Origin: Candidatus Rubrivivax defluviihabitans | Lineage (GTDB): Bacteria; Pseudomonadota; Gammaproteobacteria; Burkholderiales; Burkholderiaceae_C | Direction: 5' to 3' | Assembly: GCA_016709385.1 (NCBI GenBank) | Contig: JADJMW010000021.1 | Coordinates: forward strand, 277,793-341,792 | Length of the DNA: 64,000 nucleotides | Part shown: one piece after another, positions 31,121 through 39,198 of the stretch | Position numbering within the stretch: position 1 is the stretch's first letter | How the letters are laid out: each line of letters opens with the position of its first letter | Position numbers and translations under genes: made by a program | The notes under the pieces: generated by a model | The model's input: the letters and a program-made list of their open reading frames with translations, nothing else | The model's database searches: none | What the model was told of the DNA's origin: nothing

Positions 31121-33624
31121 CAGTCCTCCTTCACCGAGAGCACCGCGGCCTGGCCGGCGGCTCGGCGCGCGCTGAACGCGGCAGTGGCGGTGCCGGCCAG
31201 CATCACCGCGGCACTCAGCAGCGCCAGCCGGCCCCAGGGCAGCACCAAGTCCATCGTCCAGTGAAAACTCTGCGGGTTGACCACGAACACCAGCACCATG
31301 CTCACCGCCAGCCCCAGCAGCAAGCCGGCCAGCGTGCCCGCCGCCACCCAGGCCGCGCCTTCGCCGGCCACCACGGCCACCACTTGCGAGCGCGTCAGTC
31401 CCAGGTGGGCCAGCAGGCCGAATTCCTTGCGTCGCGCCAGCACCTGCGCCGACAGGCTGGCGGCGATGCCGACCAGGCCGATGGCGATGGCCACCGCCTG
31501 CAGGTAGTAGGTGACGGCAAAGCTGCGGTCGAAGATGCGCAGCGACAGCCGCTTCAGGTCGGCGCTGGAGGCGAAGTCCAGCATCGACGGGTCCTGCAGC
31601 AGGTCGCGCAGCGCCTGCTGCACGGCGCCGGGGTCGGCGTCGGCCGACAGCCACAGCGCCAGGTCGTTGATGCGTTCGTCGCCGGTGAGGCGGCGATAGT
31701 CCGCGTCGTCGATCACGATGGTGCCGAACTGGCGCGCATAGTCGCGCCAGACGCCGAGCACGCGCGCCGGCACCGGCGACTCCGCCAGCGGCAGTTCGAT
31801 CATGCCGCCGGGCCGGGCCTCGTACAGCGCCACCATGGCCTCGCTGACGAAGACGCCCACTTCACCCGGGCGCGCCGGCAGCGGCGCCTCCAGCAAGGGC
31901 AGCGCCGCGGCGGGGTCGTCCAGCGGGCGCGCGATCAGCGCCACCGCCGGCCGCCCGGGCACGAGCTGCAGCGAACGCACGCGCGACGCCTGCAGCCGCT
32001 CCACGCCGGGCACGCTGGCCGCCCGGGCCAGGAACTCGGGCGGCAGCCAGGCCTGTTCGCTGGTGGCGCTGGTGGCGGCGCTGCGCGCATACAGGTCGGC
32101 CGGCAGGATGGTCGCCAGCCAGTCGCTGACGCCGACGCGGAAGCTCGCCACCATCACCGTCAGCGCCACCGAAAGCGCCAGGCTGGCCACCACGCCGGCC
32201 ACAGCGGCGGTGGCGGTGCGGCGCTGGAAGCGCGCACGCTGCACCGCCAGCAGCGGCAGCGCGCCGCGCGGCGGCGGCACGGCGGCCAGCAGCGCATGCA
32301 CGACGGCCGGCACCAGCGCCACGCCGCCGAACAGCAGCGCCGCCACGGCGATGTAGGCCGCCAGCGGCAGGCCGGCGATCGGCGGTGCGAAGGCCGCTGC
32401 CGTGCCCAGCACCAGCAGCGCCACGCCGGGCCAGGTGGGTGGCACCAGCGACTCCGGTGTGCCCAGGCCCTTGAGCGCCAGCGCCGGGGCGATGCGCTCG
32501 GCATGCAGCGCCGGCACCCAGCCGCCGACCAGCGCCGAAGCGGTGCCCAGCAGCCCGAACACCAGCACGCCGCCGGCACCCACCTGCAGCGGCGGCACGA
32601 TGCCCGGGAAATAGCCGCCGCCCAGGTCGCCGGCCAGCAGCCGCAGCGCCGCCGCGGCCATGCCGGTGCCCAGCAGCAGGCCGATGGCGCTGCCCACGGC
32701 GCCGAGCAGCCCGCATTCGAGCAGCACCAGCTGCCGGCGCTCGCGCGCCGTGAGGCCCAGCACGCCCAGCAGCGCCAGCGAAGGCGTGCGCTGCGCCACC
32801 GACAGCGACACCACCGAGAACACCAGGAAGGCGCCGACGAACAACGCCACCAGCGCCAGCACCGTGAGGTTGACGCGATAGGCGCGCGACAGCTGCGAGA
32901 CGCGCTGCTCGGCTTCGTCGGCCGGCACCGCGGCCACGCCGGCCGGCAGCGCCAAGCGGGCCAGCAGGGCCGCGCGGTCGGTGCCCGGCACCAGGCGCAG
33001 GTCGATGCGCGACAGCCGGCCCAGGCCGCCGAAATGCTGCTGCGCGCCGGCCAGGTCCATCACCAGCAGCGGCACGCCGGCCGCCGCCACCGTGCCGGCC
33101 ACGCGCAGGCGCTGCCAGCCGGGGCCGGACTGCAGTGCGACGTGGCCGCCGTCGGCCAGGCCGAGCTGGTCGCGCGCGGCGGCATTGGGGAAGGCGGCAT
33201 CGGGGTCCAGGAAGACGAGCCGGTCCTCGCCGCCGGCCGGCCGCGGCAGCAGGGCCGGCGCCAGCGGCGCGGCCAGCAGGGCGTCGATGCCCAGCACGCG
33301 CACCGCCACGCGCCGGCCGCCGGGGGCGGCGGCGTAGGTGTCGATCTCCAGCACCGGGCTGGCGATCCGTACGCCGGGGTCGGCGGCCACGCGTTCGAAC
33401 ACGGCGTCGTCGAAACCGGCGCGCGGGCCACGCAGCGTGAGGTCGGGTTCGCCGTTGGCGGCGCGCACGGCGGCCGAAAATTCGCTCAGCGCCGAGTTGT
33501 TGATCAGGTGCACCGAGAACGCCAGCGCCACGCCCAGCGCCACCGCCAGCAGCGCCACGCCGTGGCGCCACGGGTGGTGGCGCCACTCGCGCACGATCAG
33601 CGCCAGGAACAGCGAGCGCTGCAT
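31117..33624 (-). CDS. FtsX-like ABC transporter permease
   Basis: An 835-residue inner-membrane permease of the MacB/FtsX/LolC superfamily. The pattern is one N-terminal membrane segment (HGVALLAVALGVALAFSVHLI), a large periplasmic domain, three to four segments around residues 240-370, more in the middle, a second periplasmic domain, and a final set ending VLSVKEDW. Such permeases extract lipids or lipoproteins or exert force rather than pump. It is in the operon with the ATPase upstream and the lipocalin gene downstream. Confidence 0.88.
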   Translation of the reverse strand: MQRSLFLALIVREWRHHPWRHGVALLAVALGVALAFSVHLINNSALSEFSAAVRAANGEPDLTLRGPRAGFDDAVFERVAADPGVRIASPVLEIDTYAAAPGGRRVAVRVLGIDALLAAPLAPALLPRPAGGEDRLVFLDPDAAFPNAAARDQLGLADGGHVALQSGPGWQRLRVAGTVAAAGVPLLVMDLAGAQQHFGGLGRLSRIDLRLVPGTDRAALLARLALPAGVAAVPADEAEQRVSQLSRAYRVNLTVLALVALFVGAFLVFSVVSLSVAQRTPSLALLGVLGLTARERRQLVLLECGLLGAVGSAIGLLLGTGMAAAALRLLAGDLGGGYFPGIVPPLQVGAGGVLVFGLLGTASALVGGWVPALHAERIAPALALKGLGTPESLVPPTWPGVALLVLGTAAAFAPPIAGLPLAAYIAVAALLFGGVALVPAVVHALLAAVPPPRGALPLLAVQRARFQRRTATAAVAGVVASLALSVALTVMVASFRVGVSDWLATILPADLYARSAATSATSEQAWLPPEFLARAASVPGVERLQASRVRSLQLVPGRPAVALIARPLDDPAAALPLLEAPLPARPGEVGVFVSEAMVALYEARPGGMIELPLAESPVPARVLGVWRDYARQFGTIVIDDADYRRLTGDERINDLALWLSADADPGAVQQALRDLLQDPSMLDFASSADLKRLSLRIFDRSFAVTYYLQAVAIAIGLVGIAASLSAQVLARRKEFGLLAHLGLTRSQVVAVVAGEGAAWVAAGTLAGLLLGLAVSMVLVFVVNPQSFHWTMDLVLPWGRLALLSAAVMLAGTATAAFSARRAAGQAAVLSVKEDW

Positions 33625-33648
33625 GGAGTGGATGTCATGGCGCGGTGT

Positions 33649-34317
33649 TCAGGCATCCCGCACGCCATGCGCGGTGAGCCGCATCACGCGCTGCGCGCGC
33701 GCCGCGGCGGCGGCCGAATGCGTGACCAGCAGGCAGGCCGCGCCGGCGTCGTGCACCTGCGCCTGCAGCACGGCCAGCACGCGCTCGGCGGTCTCGGGGT
33801 CCAGGTTGCCGGTGGGTTCGTCGGCCAGGATCAGCGCCGGCGCATGCACCACGGCGCGCGCGATGGCCACGCGCTGCAACTGCCCGCCCGACAGCTGCGC
33901 CGGAAAGCGCCCGCCCAGGCCGGCCAGGCCCACGGCTTCGAGCATGGCGGCGACGCGGGCCTCGTCGGGCCGGCCCAGCAGGCGCAGCGGCAGGCTCACG
34001 TTCTCGGCCACCGTCAGGTGCGGCAGCACGTGGAAGGCCTGGAAGACGAAGCCCAGTTGCGAGCGCCGCAGCCGCGCGCAGCCGTCGTCCGACAGCGTGG
34101 CCAGGTCGGTGCCGTCCACCACCACGCGGCCGCGGTCGGCGCGGTCCAGCCCCGCGATGCAGTTCAGCAGCGTCGACTTGCCCACGCCCGACTCACCCAG
34201 CAGCGCCACGAATTCGCCGCGTTGCAGCGCCAGCGATACCGAGTCGAACACGGGCGTGTCGGCGAAACGTTTGCTCAGGTCCTCGACGCTCAACATCACA
34301 GCGGTCGATGATGGCAT
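33649..34317 (-). CDS. ABC transporter ATP-binding protein (LolD/MacB-ATPase type)
   Basis: A 222-residue ATPase with Walker A LLGESGVGKST, the LolD-like FQAFHVLPHLTVAENVSLPL, signature LSGGQLQRVAIARA and Walker B LILADEPTGNLD. It energises the FtsX-type permease encoded directly downstream. An internal ATG at 34296 (MLSVEDL) is an alternative start. Confidence 0.92.
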   Translation of the reverse strand: MPSSTAVMLSVEDLSKRFADTPVFDSVSLALQRGEFVALLGESGVGKSTLLNCIAGLDRADRGRVVVDGTDLATLSDDGCARLRRSQLGFVFQAFHVLPHLTVAENVSLPLRLLGRPDEARVAAMLEAVGLAGLGGRFPAQLSGGQLQRVAIARAVVHAPALILADEPTGNLDPETAERVLAVLQAQVHDAGAACLLVTHSAAAAARAQRVMRLTAHGVRDA

Positions 34318-34380
34318 GGCGGACGGCGCGGACACGCGTGCTATCGTGATCGGCAGGGTTTGCAGCAGGGGAAAACAGGC

Positions 34381-35163
34381 ATGGCCTACCAAATCGATCT
34401 GTCCGGCCGCGTGGCCTTCGTCACCGGCGCTTCCAGCGGCCTGGGGGCGCAATTCGCCCGCGTGCTGGCGGCTTCGGGTGCCGGCGTCGTGCTGGCGGCG
34501 CGGCGCGTGGAACGGCTGAAGACGCTGCGCGCCGAGATCGAGGCCGCCGGCGGCGACGCCCACGTGGTGGGCCTGGACGTGACCGACCCCACGAGCATCC
34601 GCGCCGCGGTGGCGCACGCCGAGACCGAGATGGGCGCCATCGACATCCTGGTCAACAACTCCGGCGTGAGCACGACGCAAAAGCTCACCGACGTGACGCC
34701 CGAGGACTACGACCACGTGATGGGCACCAACACGCGCGGCGCCTTCTTCGTGGCGCAGGAGGTGGCCAAGCGCATGATCGCGCGCGCCAAGGGCGAGGCG
34801 CCGGGCACCTTCACCGGCGGGCGCATCGTCAATATCGCCTCGATGGCCGGGCTGCGCGTGCTCGGGCAGCTGGGCGTGTACTGCATGAGCAAGGCCGCCG
34901 TGATCCACATGACGCGCGCCATGGCGCTGGAGTGGGGGCGCTGGGGCATCAACGTGAATGCGCTGTGCCCGGGCTATATCGACACCGAGATCAACCACCA
35001 GCACTGGCAGACCGAGGCCGGCCAGAAGTTGATGAACATGCTGCCGCGCAAGCGTGTCGGCAAGCCCGAGGACCTGGACGCTGCATTGATGATGCTGTGC
35101 GCCAAACAGAGCCATTTCGTGAATGGCGCCGTGATCGCGGCCGACGACGGCTTCGGAGTCTGA
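34381..35163 (+). CDS. SDR-family oxidoreductase
   Basis: Short-chain dehydrogenase/reductase of 260 residues with the nucleotide motif TGASSGLG near residue 16, NNSG, the catalytic Ser (IVNIASMAG) and the YxxxK pair (YCMSK). Substrate not determined; homologues include 3-oxoacyl and various alcohol reductases. The ATG behind an AGGGG-type ribosome binding site is chosen over the in-frame Met seven codons earlier. It is followed after 3 bases by the DUF480 gene. Confidence 0.85.
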   Translation: MAYQIDLSGRVAFVTGASSGLGAQFARVLAASGAGVVLAARRVERLKTLRAEIEAAGGDAHVVGLDVTDPTSIRAAVAHAETEMGAIDILVNNSGVSTTQKLTDVTPEDYDHVMGTNTRGAFFVAQEVAKRMIARAKGEAPGTFTGGRIVNIASMAGLRVLGQLGVYCMSKAAVIHMTRAMALEWGRWGINVNALCPGYIDTEINHQHWQTEAGQKLMNMLPRKRVGKPEDLDAALMMLCAKQSHFVNGAVIAADDGFGV

Positions 35164-35166
35164 GCC

Positions 35167-35817
35167 TTGCGCAGCCTGACCCCGCTGGAGGCGCGTGTGC
35201 TCGGCGTGCTGGTCGAGAAGCAGCACACGGTGCCCGACACCTACCCGCTGTCGCTGAATGCGATCACCGCCGGCTGCAACCAGAAAACGGCGCGCTTTCC
35301 GGTCATCGAGGCCACCGAGGCCGAGGTCGTGACCGCCGTCGACGGCCTGAAGAGCCTGAGCCTGGTGTTCGAAGGCAGCGGCAGCCGCGTCGTCAAATAC
35401 GAGCACAACATGGCGCGCGTGCTCGGCGTGCCGGGCCAGGCGGTGGCGCTGCTCACGGTGCTGATGTTGCGCGGACCCCAGACGGCGGCCGAGCTGCGGC
35501 TGAATTGCGAACGCCTGTACAAGTTTGCCGATATCTCCTCGGTGGAAGGCTTCCTGGAGGAACTGGCCGCCAAGGAGCCGCCGCGCGTGGTGAAACTGGC
35601 GCGCGCGCCGGGCTCGCGCGAGGCGCGCTGGGCGCATCTGCTGTGCGGCGAGGTCGCCGAGGCGAGCACCGCCGCGCTGCTGGACGGCGGCGGTGGCGTC
35701 TCGGCCGGCGAGATCGCGGCGCTGAAGGCCGAGCAGACGCGGTTGGCCGCCGAGGTCGACGCGCTGAAGGCGCTGGTGCACCGCCTGGCGCGTGAACTCG
35801 GTGTCGAACCCGAGTGA
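35167..35817 (+). CDS. DUF480 (YceH-like) protein
   Basis: A 216-residue protein of the YceH/DUF480 family, a two winged-helix fold of unknown function. Conserved EARVLGVLVEKQHTVPDTYPLSLNAITAGCNQKTAR is the family hallmark; a C-terminal coiled coil (AEQTRLAAEVDALKALVHRLA) is present. The start is a TTG; no ATG is close to the conserved start. It directly follows the SDR gene. Confidence 0.88.
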   Translation: MRSLTPLEARVLGVLVEKQHTVPDTYPLSLNAITAGCNQKTARFPVIEATEAEVVTAVDGLKSLSLVFEGSGSRVVKYEHNMARVLGVPGQAVALLTVLMLRGPQTAAELRLNCERLYKFADISSVEGFLEELAAKEPPRVVKLARAPGSREARWAHLLCGEVAEASTAALLDGGGGVSAGEIAALKAEQTRLAAEVDALKALVHRLARELGVEPE

Positions 35818-35840
35818 AAGCTTGACCCTGGAGCTCCTTG

Positions 35841-36260
35841 ATGCGATTCCACGTCCCCGCCGAGAAGAAACTCACCCACGAGATGGTGATCCCCATCCGC
35901 TGGGGCGACATGGACGCGATGGGCCATGTCAACAACACGATCTACTTCCGCTATCTCGAGATCGCGCGGCTGGAGTGGCTGTACCAGGTGGGCGGCCCGC
36001 CCGACCCCACCGGCTGCGGGCCGGTGATCGTGAACGCCTTCTGCAACTTCATCCGCCAGCTCGAATTTCCCGGCGAGATCCTGGCCAGGCACTACGTGAC
36101 CAACCCCGGGCGCTCCAGCTTCGACACCTACATCACGCTGGAACGCACCGACAACCCCGGCGTCGTCTACGCCGAGGGCGGCAGCAAGACGGTGTGGACC
36201 GACTTCAAGAAGCAGAAATCGGCGCCGCTGCCGGACTGGCTGCGTGCGCTGGTGACCTGA
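35841..36260 (+). CDS. Acyl-CoA thioesterase (hotdog fold, 4HBT type)
   Basis: A 139-residue hotdog-fold protein with the RWGDMDAMGHVNNTIYFRYLEIARLEWL motif, including the catalytic-type Asp of 4-hydroxybenzoyl-CoA thioesterase relatives. It probably hydrolyses an acyl- or aryl-CoA. The ATG has a GGAG upstream. It is the last of three rightward genes. Confidence 0.87.
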   Translation: MRFHVPAEKKLTHEMVIPIRWGDMDAMGHVNNTIYFRYLEIARLEWLYQVGGPPDPTGCGPVIVNAFCNFIRQLEFPGEILARHYVTNPGRSSFDTYITLERTDNPGVVYAEGGSKTVWTDFKKQKSAPLPDWLRALVT

Positions 36261-36300
36261 CCGCGTTGACCGCGCGCGCGGCGCTTCGCAGCCGCGGCGA

Positions 36301-36972
36301 TCAGTCGGCCATGCTGTAGGGCCCGCCGACCTCCAGCGCGCGCTGGTAGGCGGGACGGGCATGGATGCGCTCGAGCCAGTCCATCAGCCGCGGCCGCGAT
36401 GCGTCCAGGCCGGCACGCGCCGCGGCGGCCTCGATCGGAAAACTCATCTGGATGTCGGCGGCGCTGAACTTGGCGCCGGCAAACCAGGGCCGCTTCGCGA
36501 GTTCGGCCTCCATGAAGTCGAACTGGCGCTGCAGATTCGGCGCGATGAAGCTCTTCGTGACCTTGTCGGCGATGGCCTTCACGACCGGCTTGATGAAAAA
36601 CGGCACCGGCGCCGTGCGCACCTTGTCGAAGACCAGCTTCATCAGCAGCGGCGGCATCGCGCTACCCTCGGCGAAATGCAGCCAGTAGGTGAACTGCCGG
36701 CCCTCGGCGGTGCCCGGCGGCGGGCGCAGCCGGCCCTGGCCGTAGGTGTCGAGCAGGTATTCGACGATGGCGCCCGACTCGGCCACCGTCACCTTGCCGT
36801 CGGTGATCACGGGCGACTTGCCCAGCGGGTGCACCGCGGCCAGCTCGGGCGGCGCCAGCATGGTCTTCGGGTCGCGCGCATAACGCTTCACCTCGTAGGC
36901 CAGGCCCAGTTCCTCGAGCAGCCACAGCACGCGCTGCGAGCGGGAATTCTCCAGGTGGTGCACGGTGATCAT
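36301..36972 (-). CDS. Glutathione S-transferase family protein
   Basis: A 223-residue protein with an N-terminal thioredoxin-like GST domain (ITVHHLENSRSQRVLWLLEELGLAYEVKRYARDP, then GKSPVITDGKVTVAESGAIVEYL) and a helical C-terminal domain. It resembles fungal-type/GstB-like bacterial GSTs. Substrate unknown. It is convergent with the thioesterase gene. Confidence 0.88.
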   Translation of the reverse strand: MITVHHLENSRSQRVLWLLEELGLAYEVKRYARDPKTMLAPPELAAVHPLGKSPVITDGKVTVAESGAIVEYLLDTYGQGRLRPPPGTAEGRQFTYWLHFAEGSAMPPLLMKLVFDKVRTAPVPFFIKPVVKAIADKVTKSFIAPNLQRQFDFMEAELAKRPWFAGAKFSAADIQMSFPIEAAAARAGLDASRPRLMDWLERIHARPAYQRALEVGGPYSMAD

Positions 36973-37041
36973 GCGGCCGATGATGCCGCATCCAGGCGGC
37001 GAATGCCGGCGGCGGTTCGACCGGCCCTGCGGCTGCCGTGA

Positions 37042-37629
37042 TCAGTCCTGCCCGCTGAGCAGCCGCTTCACCAGTTCCGGCGTCGTGGCCGCACCCGTCT
37101 TGCGCATCAGCCGGGCGCGGTAGACGTCCACCGTGCGCGGGCTGATGCCCAGCCGCCGGCCCACGCCCTTGCTCGTGAGGCCCTCGATCAGCAGCGCGGC
37201 GATCTCGCGTTCGCGCGGTGTCAGTTCGTATTTCAGCGCGCGTTTGGCCGACAAGTCCTCGAAGGCCCAGATGCCGGCCGCGTGCGGCTGCGCCGGGTCG
37301 AGCGCGCGGCCGCTGACGTGGCACCAGAAGAGTTCGCCGTCGCGCGCGGAGCCGGCCCCGGCCAGGCGGCGCATCACGCGCTCGTCGGCGTAGCGGCCGG
37401 CCGCGTCGAGCTGCGCCGCGATGCGCAGGCCGGTGCGCTCGAATTCGTCGGCGGTGGGGTAGAGGATCTCGAACGAGCGGCCGATGAGCTGTTCGCGCTC
37501 GGCGCGGAACATGGCCAGCAACTCGCGGTTGCAGTCGATCATCAACCGCTGGCGCGACAACACCAAGCCCACCGGTGCCAGGTCGAAGGCGGTGCGGTAG
37601 TCGAAGGCAACGAGCGCGCTGACGGTCAA
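37042..37629 (-). CDS. PAS-LuxR transcriptional regulator
   Basis: A 195-residue regulator with an N-terminal PAS domain (about 8-125: FDLAPVGLVLSRQRLMIDCNRELLAMF) and a C-terminal LuxR-type helix-turn-helix (LTPREREIAALLIEGLTSKGVGRRLGISPRTVDVYRARLMRKTGA). It is divergently transcribed from scoA with 103 bases between, so it likely controls the CoA-transferase operon. The start is a TTG; I see no good ATG, so the N-terminus is uncertain. Confidence 0.82.
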   Translation of the reverse strand: MTVSALVAFDYRTAFDLAPVGLVLSRQRLMIDCNRELLAMFRAEREQLIGRSFEILYPTADEFERTGLRIAAQLDAAGRYADERVMRRLAGAGSARDGELFWCHVSGRALDPAQPHAAGIWAFEDLSAKRALKYELTPREREIAALLIEGLTSKGVGRRLGISPRTVDVYRARLMRKTGAATTPELVKRLLSGQD

Positions 37630-37654
37630 GGCGGTGGCCGGAATTTAGTCAATT

Positions 37655-37685
37655 CTACGTAACGACCACCTAATGCCTTAAGTAG
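37655..37685. promoter_or_regulatory. Candidate operator between the PAS-LuxR gene and scoA
   Basis: CTACGTAA (37655-37662) and TTAAGTAG (37678-37685) form an imperfect inverted repeat (7 of 8 positions) spaced by 15 bases in the divergent promoter region. It is a reasonable site for the adjacent LuxR-type regulator, but no footprint-like evidence exists in the sequence. Confidence 0.45.
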
Positions 37686-37732
37686 TACGCTACGGGCCTC
37701 GATCCACAGCAGACCCCGCCGGAGGCACCCGC

Positions 37733-38443
37733 ATGAAGAAGATCTACCCCAGCGCCGCCGCGGCGCTGGCCGGCATCGTCCACGACGGCCAGTTGCTGGC
37801 CGTGGGCGGTTTCGGCCTGTGCGGCATTCCCGAGGCGCTGATCGACGCGCTGCGCGACAGCGGCGCCAAGGACCTGACCGTGGTCTCCAACAACGCCGGC
37901 GTCGACGGATTCGGCCTCGGCAAGCTGCTGGAGACGCGGCAGATCCGCAAGATGATCAGCAGCTACGTCGGCGAGAACAAGGAATTCGAGCGCCAGTACC
38001 TGGCCGGCGAGCTGGAACTGGAATTCACACCCCAGGGCACGCTGGCCGAGCGCCTGCGCGCCGGCGGCGCCGGCATTCCGGCCTTCTTCACGCGCACCGG
38101 CGTCGGCACCCTGGTGGCCGAGGGCAAGGAAGTGCGCGAATTCGACGGTCGCGCCTACGTGATGGAACGCGCGCTGGTGCCCGACGTGGCGCTGGGCAAG
38201 GCCTGGAAGGCCGACGTCTCGGGCAACCTGATCTTCCGCCGCACCGCGCGCAACTTCAACCCGGCGGCCATCATGGCCGGCAGGATCAGCGTGGTGGAGG
38301 TCGAGGAGATCGTGCCCACCGGCAGCTTCGACCCCGACGCCATCCACCTGCCGGGCATCTACGTGCACCGCCTCGTGCTCAATGCGGCGCCCGAGAAGCG
38401 CATCGAGAAGCGCACCACCAAGCAGAACCCGAAGGGAGCCTGA
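37733..38443 (+). CDS. scoA: 3-oxoacid CoA-transferase subunit A
   Basis: Alpha subunit of succinyl-CoA:3-ketoacid CoA-transferase, used to activate acetoacetate. The 236-residue product shows the family glycine-rich segment LLAVGGFGLCGIPEALIDAL and VSNNAGVDGFGLGKLL. GGAGG lies 8 bases before the ATG. It is followed immediately by scoB. Confidence 0.93.
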   Translation: MKKIYPSAAAALAGIVHDGQLLAVGGFGLCGIPEALIDALRDSGAKDLTVVSNNAGVDGFGLGKLLETRQIRKMISSYVGENKEFERQYLAGELELEFTPQGTLAERLRAGGAGIPAFFTRTGVGTLVAEGKEVREFDGRAYVMERALVPDVALGKAWKADVSGNLIFRRTARNFNPAAIMAGRISVVEVEEIVPTGSFDPDAIHLPGIYVHRLVLNAAPEKRIEKRTTKQNPKGA

Positions 38444-38444
38444 C

Positions 38445-39083
38445 ATGGCATGGACCCACGACGAAATGGCCGCGCGCGCGGCCAAGGAACTGCAGGACGG
38501 CTACTACGTCAACCTGGGCATCGGCTTGCCGACGCTGGTGGCCAATTTCGTCAGCCCCGAGATCGAGGTCTGGCTGCAGAGCGAAAACGGCATGCTCGGC
38601 ATCGGCCCCTTCCCCGACGAGAGCGAGGTCGACGCCGACCTCATCAACGCCGGCAAGCAGACCGTGACCACGCTGCCCGGCAGCAGCATCTTCGGCAGCC
38701 ACGACAGCTTCGCCATGATCCGCGGCGGCAAGATCAACCTCAGCATCCTGGGCGCCATGCAGGTCAGCGAGAAGGGCGACCTGGCCAACTGGATGATCCC
38801 CGGCAAGATGGTCAAGGGCATGGGTGGCGCGATGGACCTGGTGGCCGGCGTGAAGAGCGTGGTGGTGCTGATGGAGCACGTGGCGCGCAAGAAGGACGGC
38901 GGCGTCGACCTCAAGATCCTGCCGCACTGCACGCTGCCGCTCACCGGCGTGGGCGTCGTCGACCGCATCATCACCGACCTGGCGGTGCTCGACGTCACGC
39001 CGCACGGGCTGAAGGTGGTGGAGATGGCGCCTGGCGTGACGCGCGACGAACTGCAGCAGAAGACGGGCGTGCAACTGCAGTGA
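38445..39083 (+). CDS. scoB: 3-oxoacid CoA-transferase subunit B
   Basis: Beta subunit of the same CoA-transferase, 212 residues, starting one base after the scoA stop. It carries the catalytic Glu in QSENGMLGIGPFP and the glycine-rich LGIGLPTLVANF. Together with ScoA it links ketone-body or polyhydroxybutyrate breakdown to acetyl-CoA. The pair lies next to a likely dedicated PAS-LuxR regulator. Confidence 0.94.
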   Translation: MAWTHDEMAARAAKELQDGYYVNLGIGLPTLVANFVSPEIEVWLQSENGMLGIGPFPDESEVDADLINAGKQTVTTLPGSSIFGSHDSFAMIRGGKINLSILGAMQVSEKGDLANWMIPGKMVKGMGGAMDLVAGVKSVVVLMEHVARKKDGGVDLKILPHCTLPLTGVGVVDRIITDLAVLDVTPHGLKVVEMAPGVTRDELQQKTGVQLQ

Positions 39084-39198
39084 GGCGCTGAGCCTGGCGC
39101 GGCGGTCGAACCGGCGGCGAGCGATGACCCGGTCCGGCGCCCTCGGCCCGCTGCGCAGGGCGAGCGCCGGGGTGAGCGGCCGACGCGCACCAGGTTCC

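Noticed and set aside
30916..34311. 1131-codon rightward open frame
   Set aside because: Antisense of the permease and ATPase genes; repetitive Gln/Arg/His composition.
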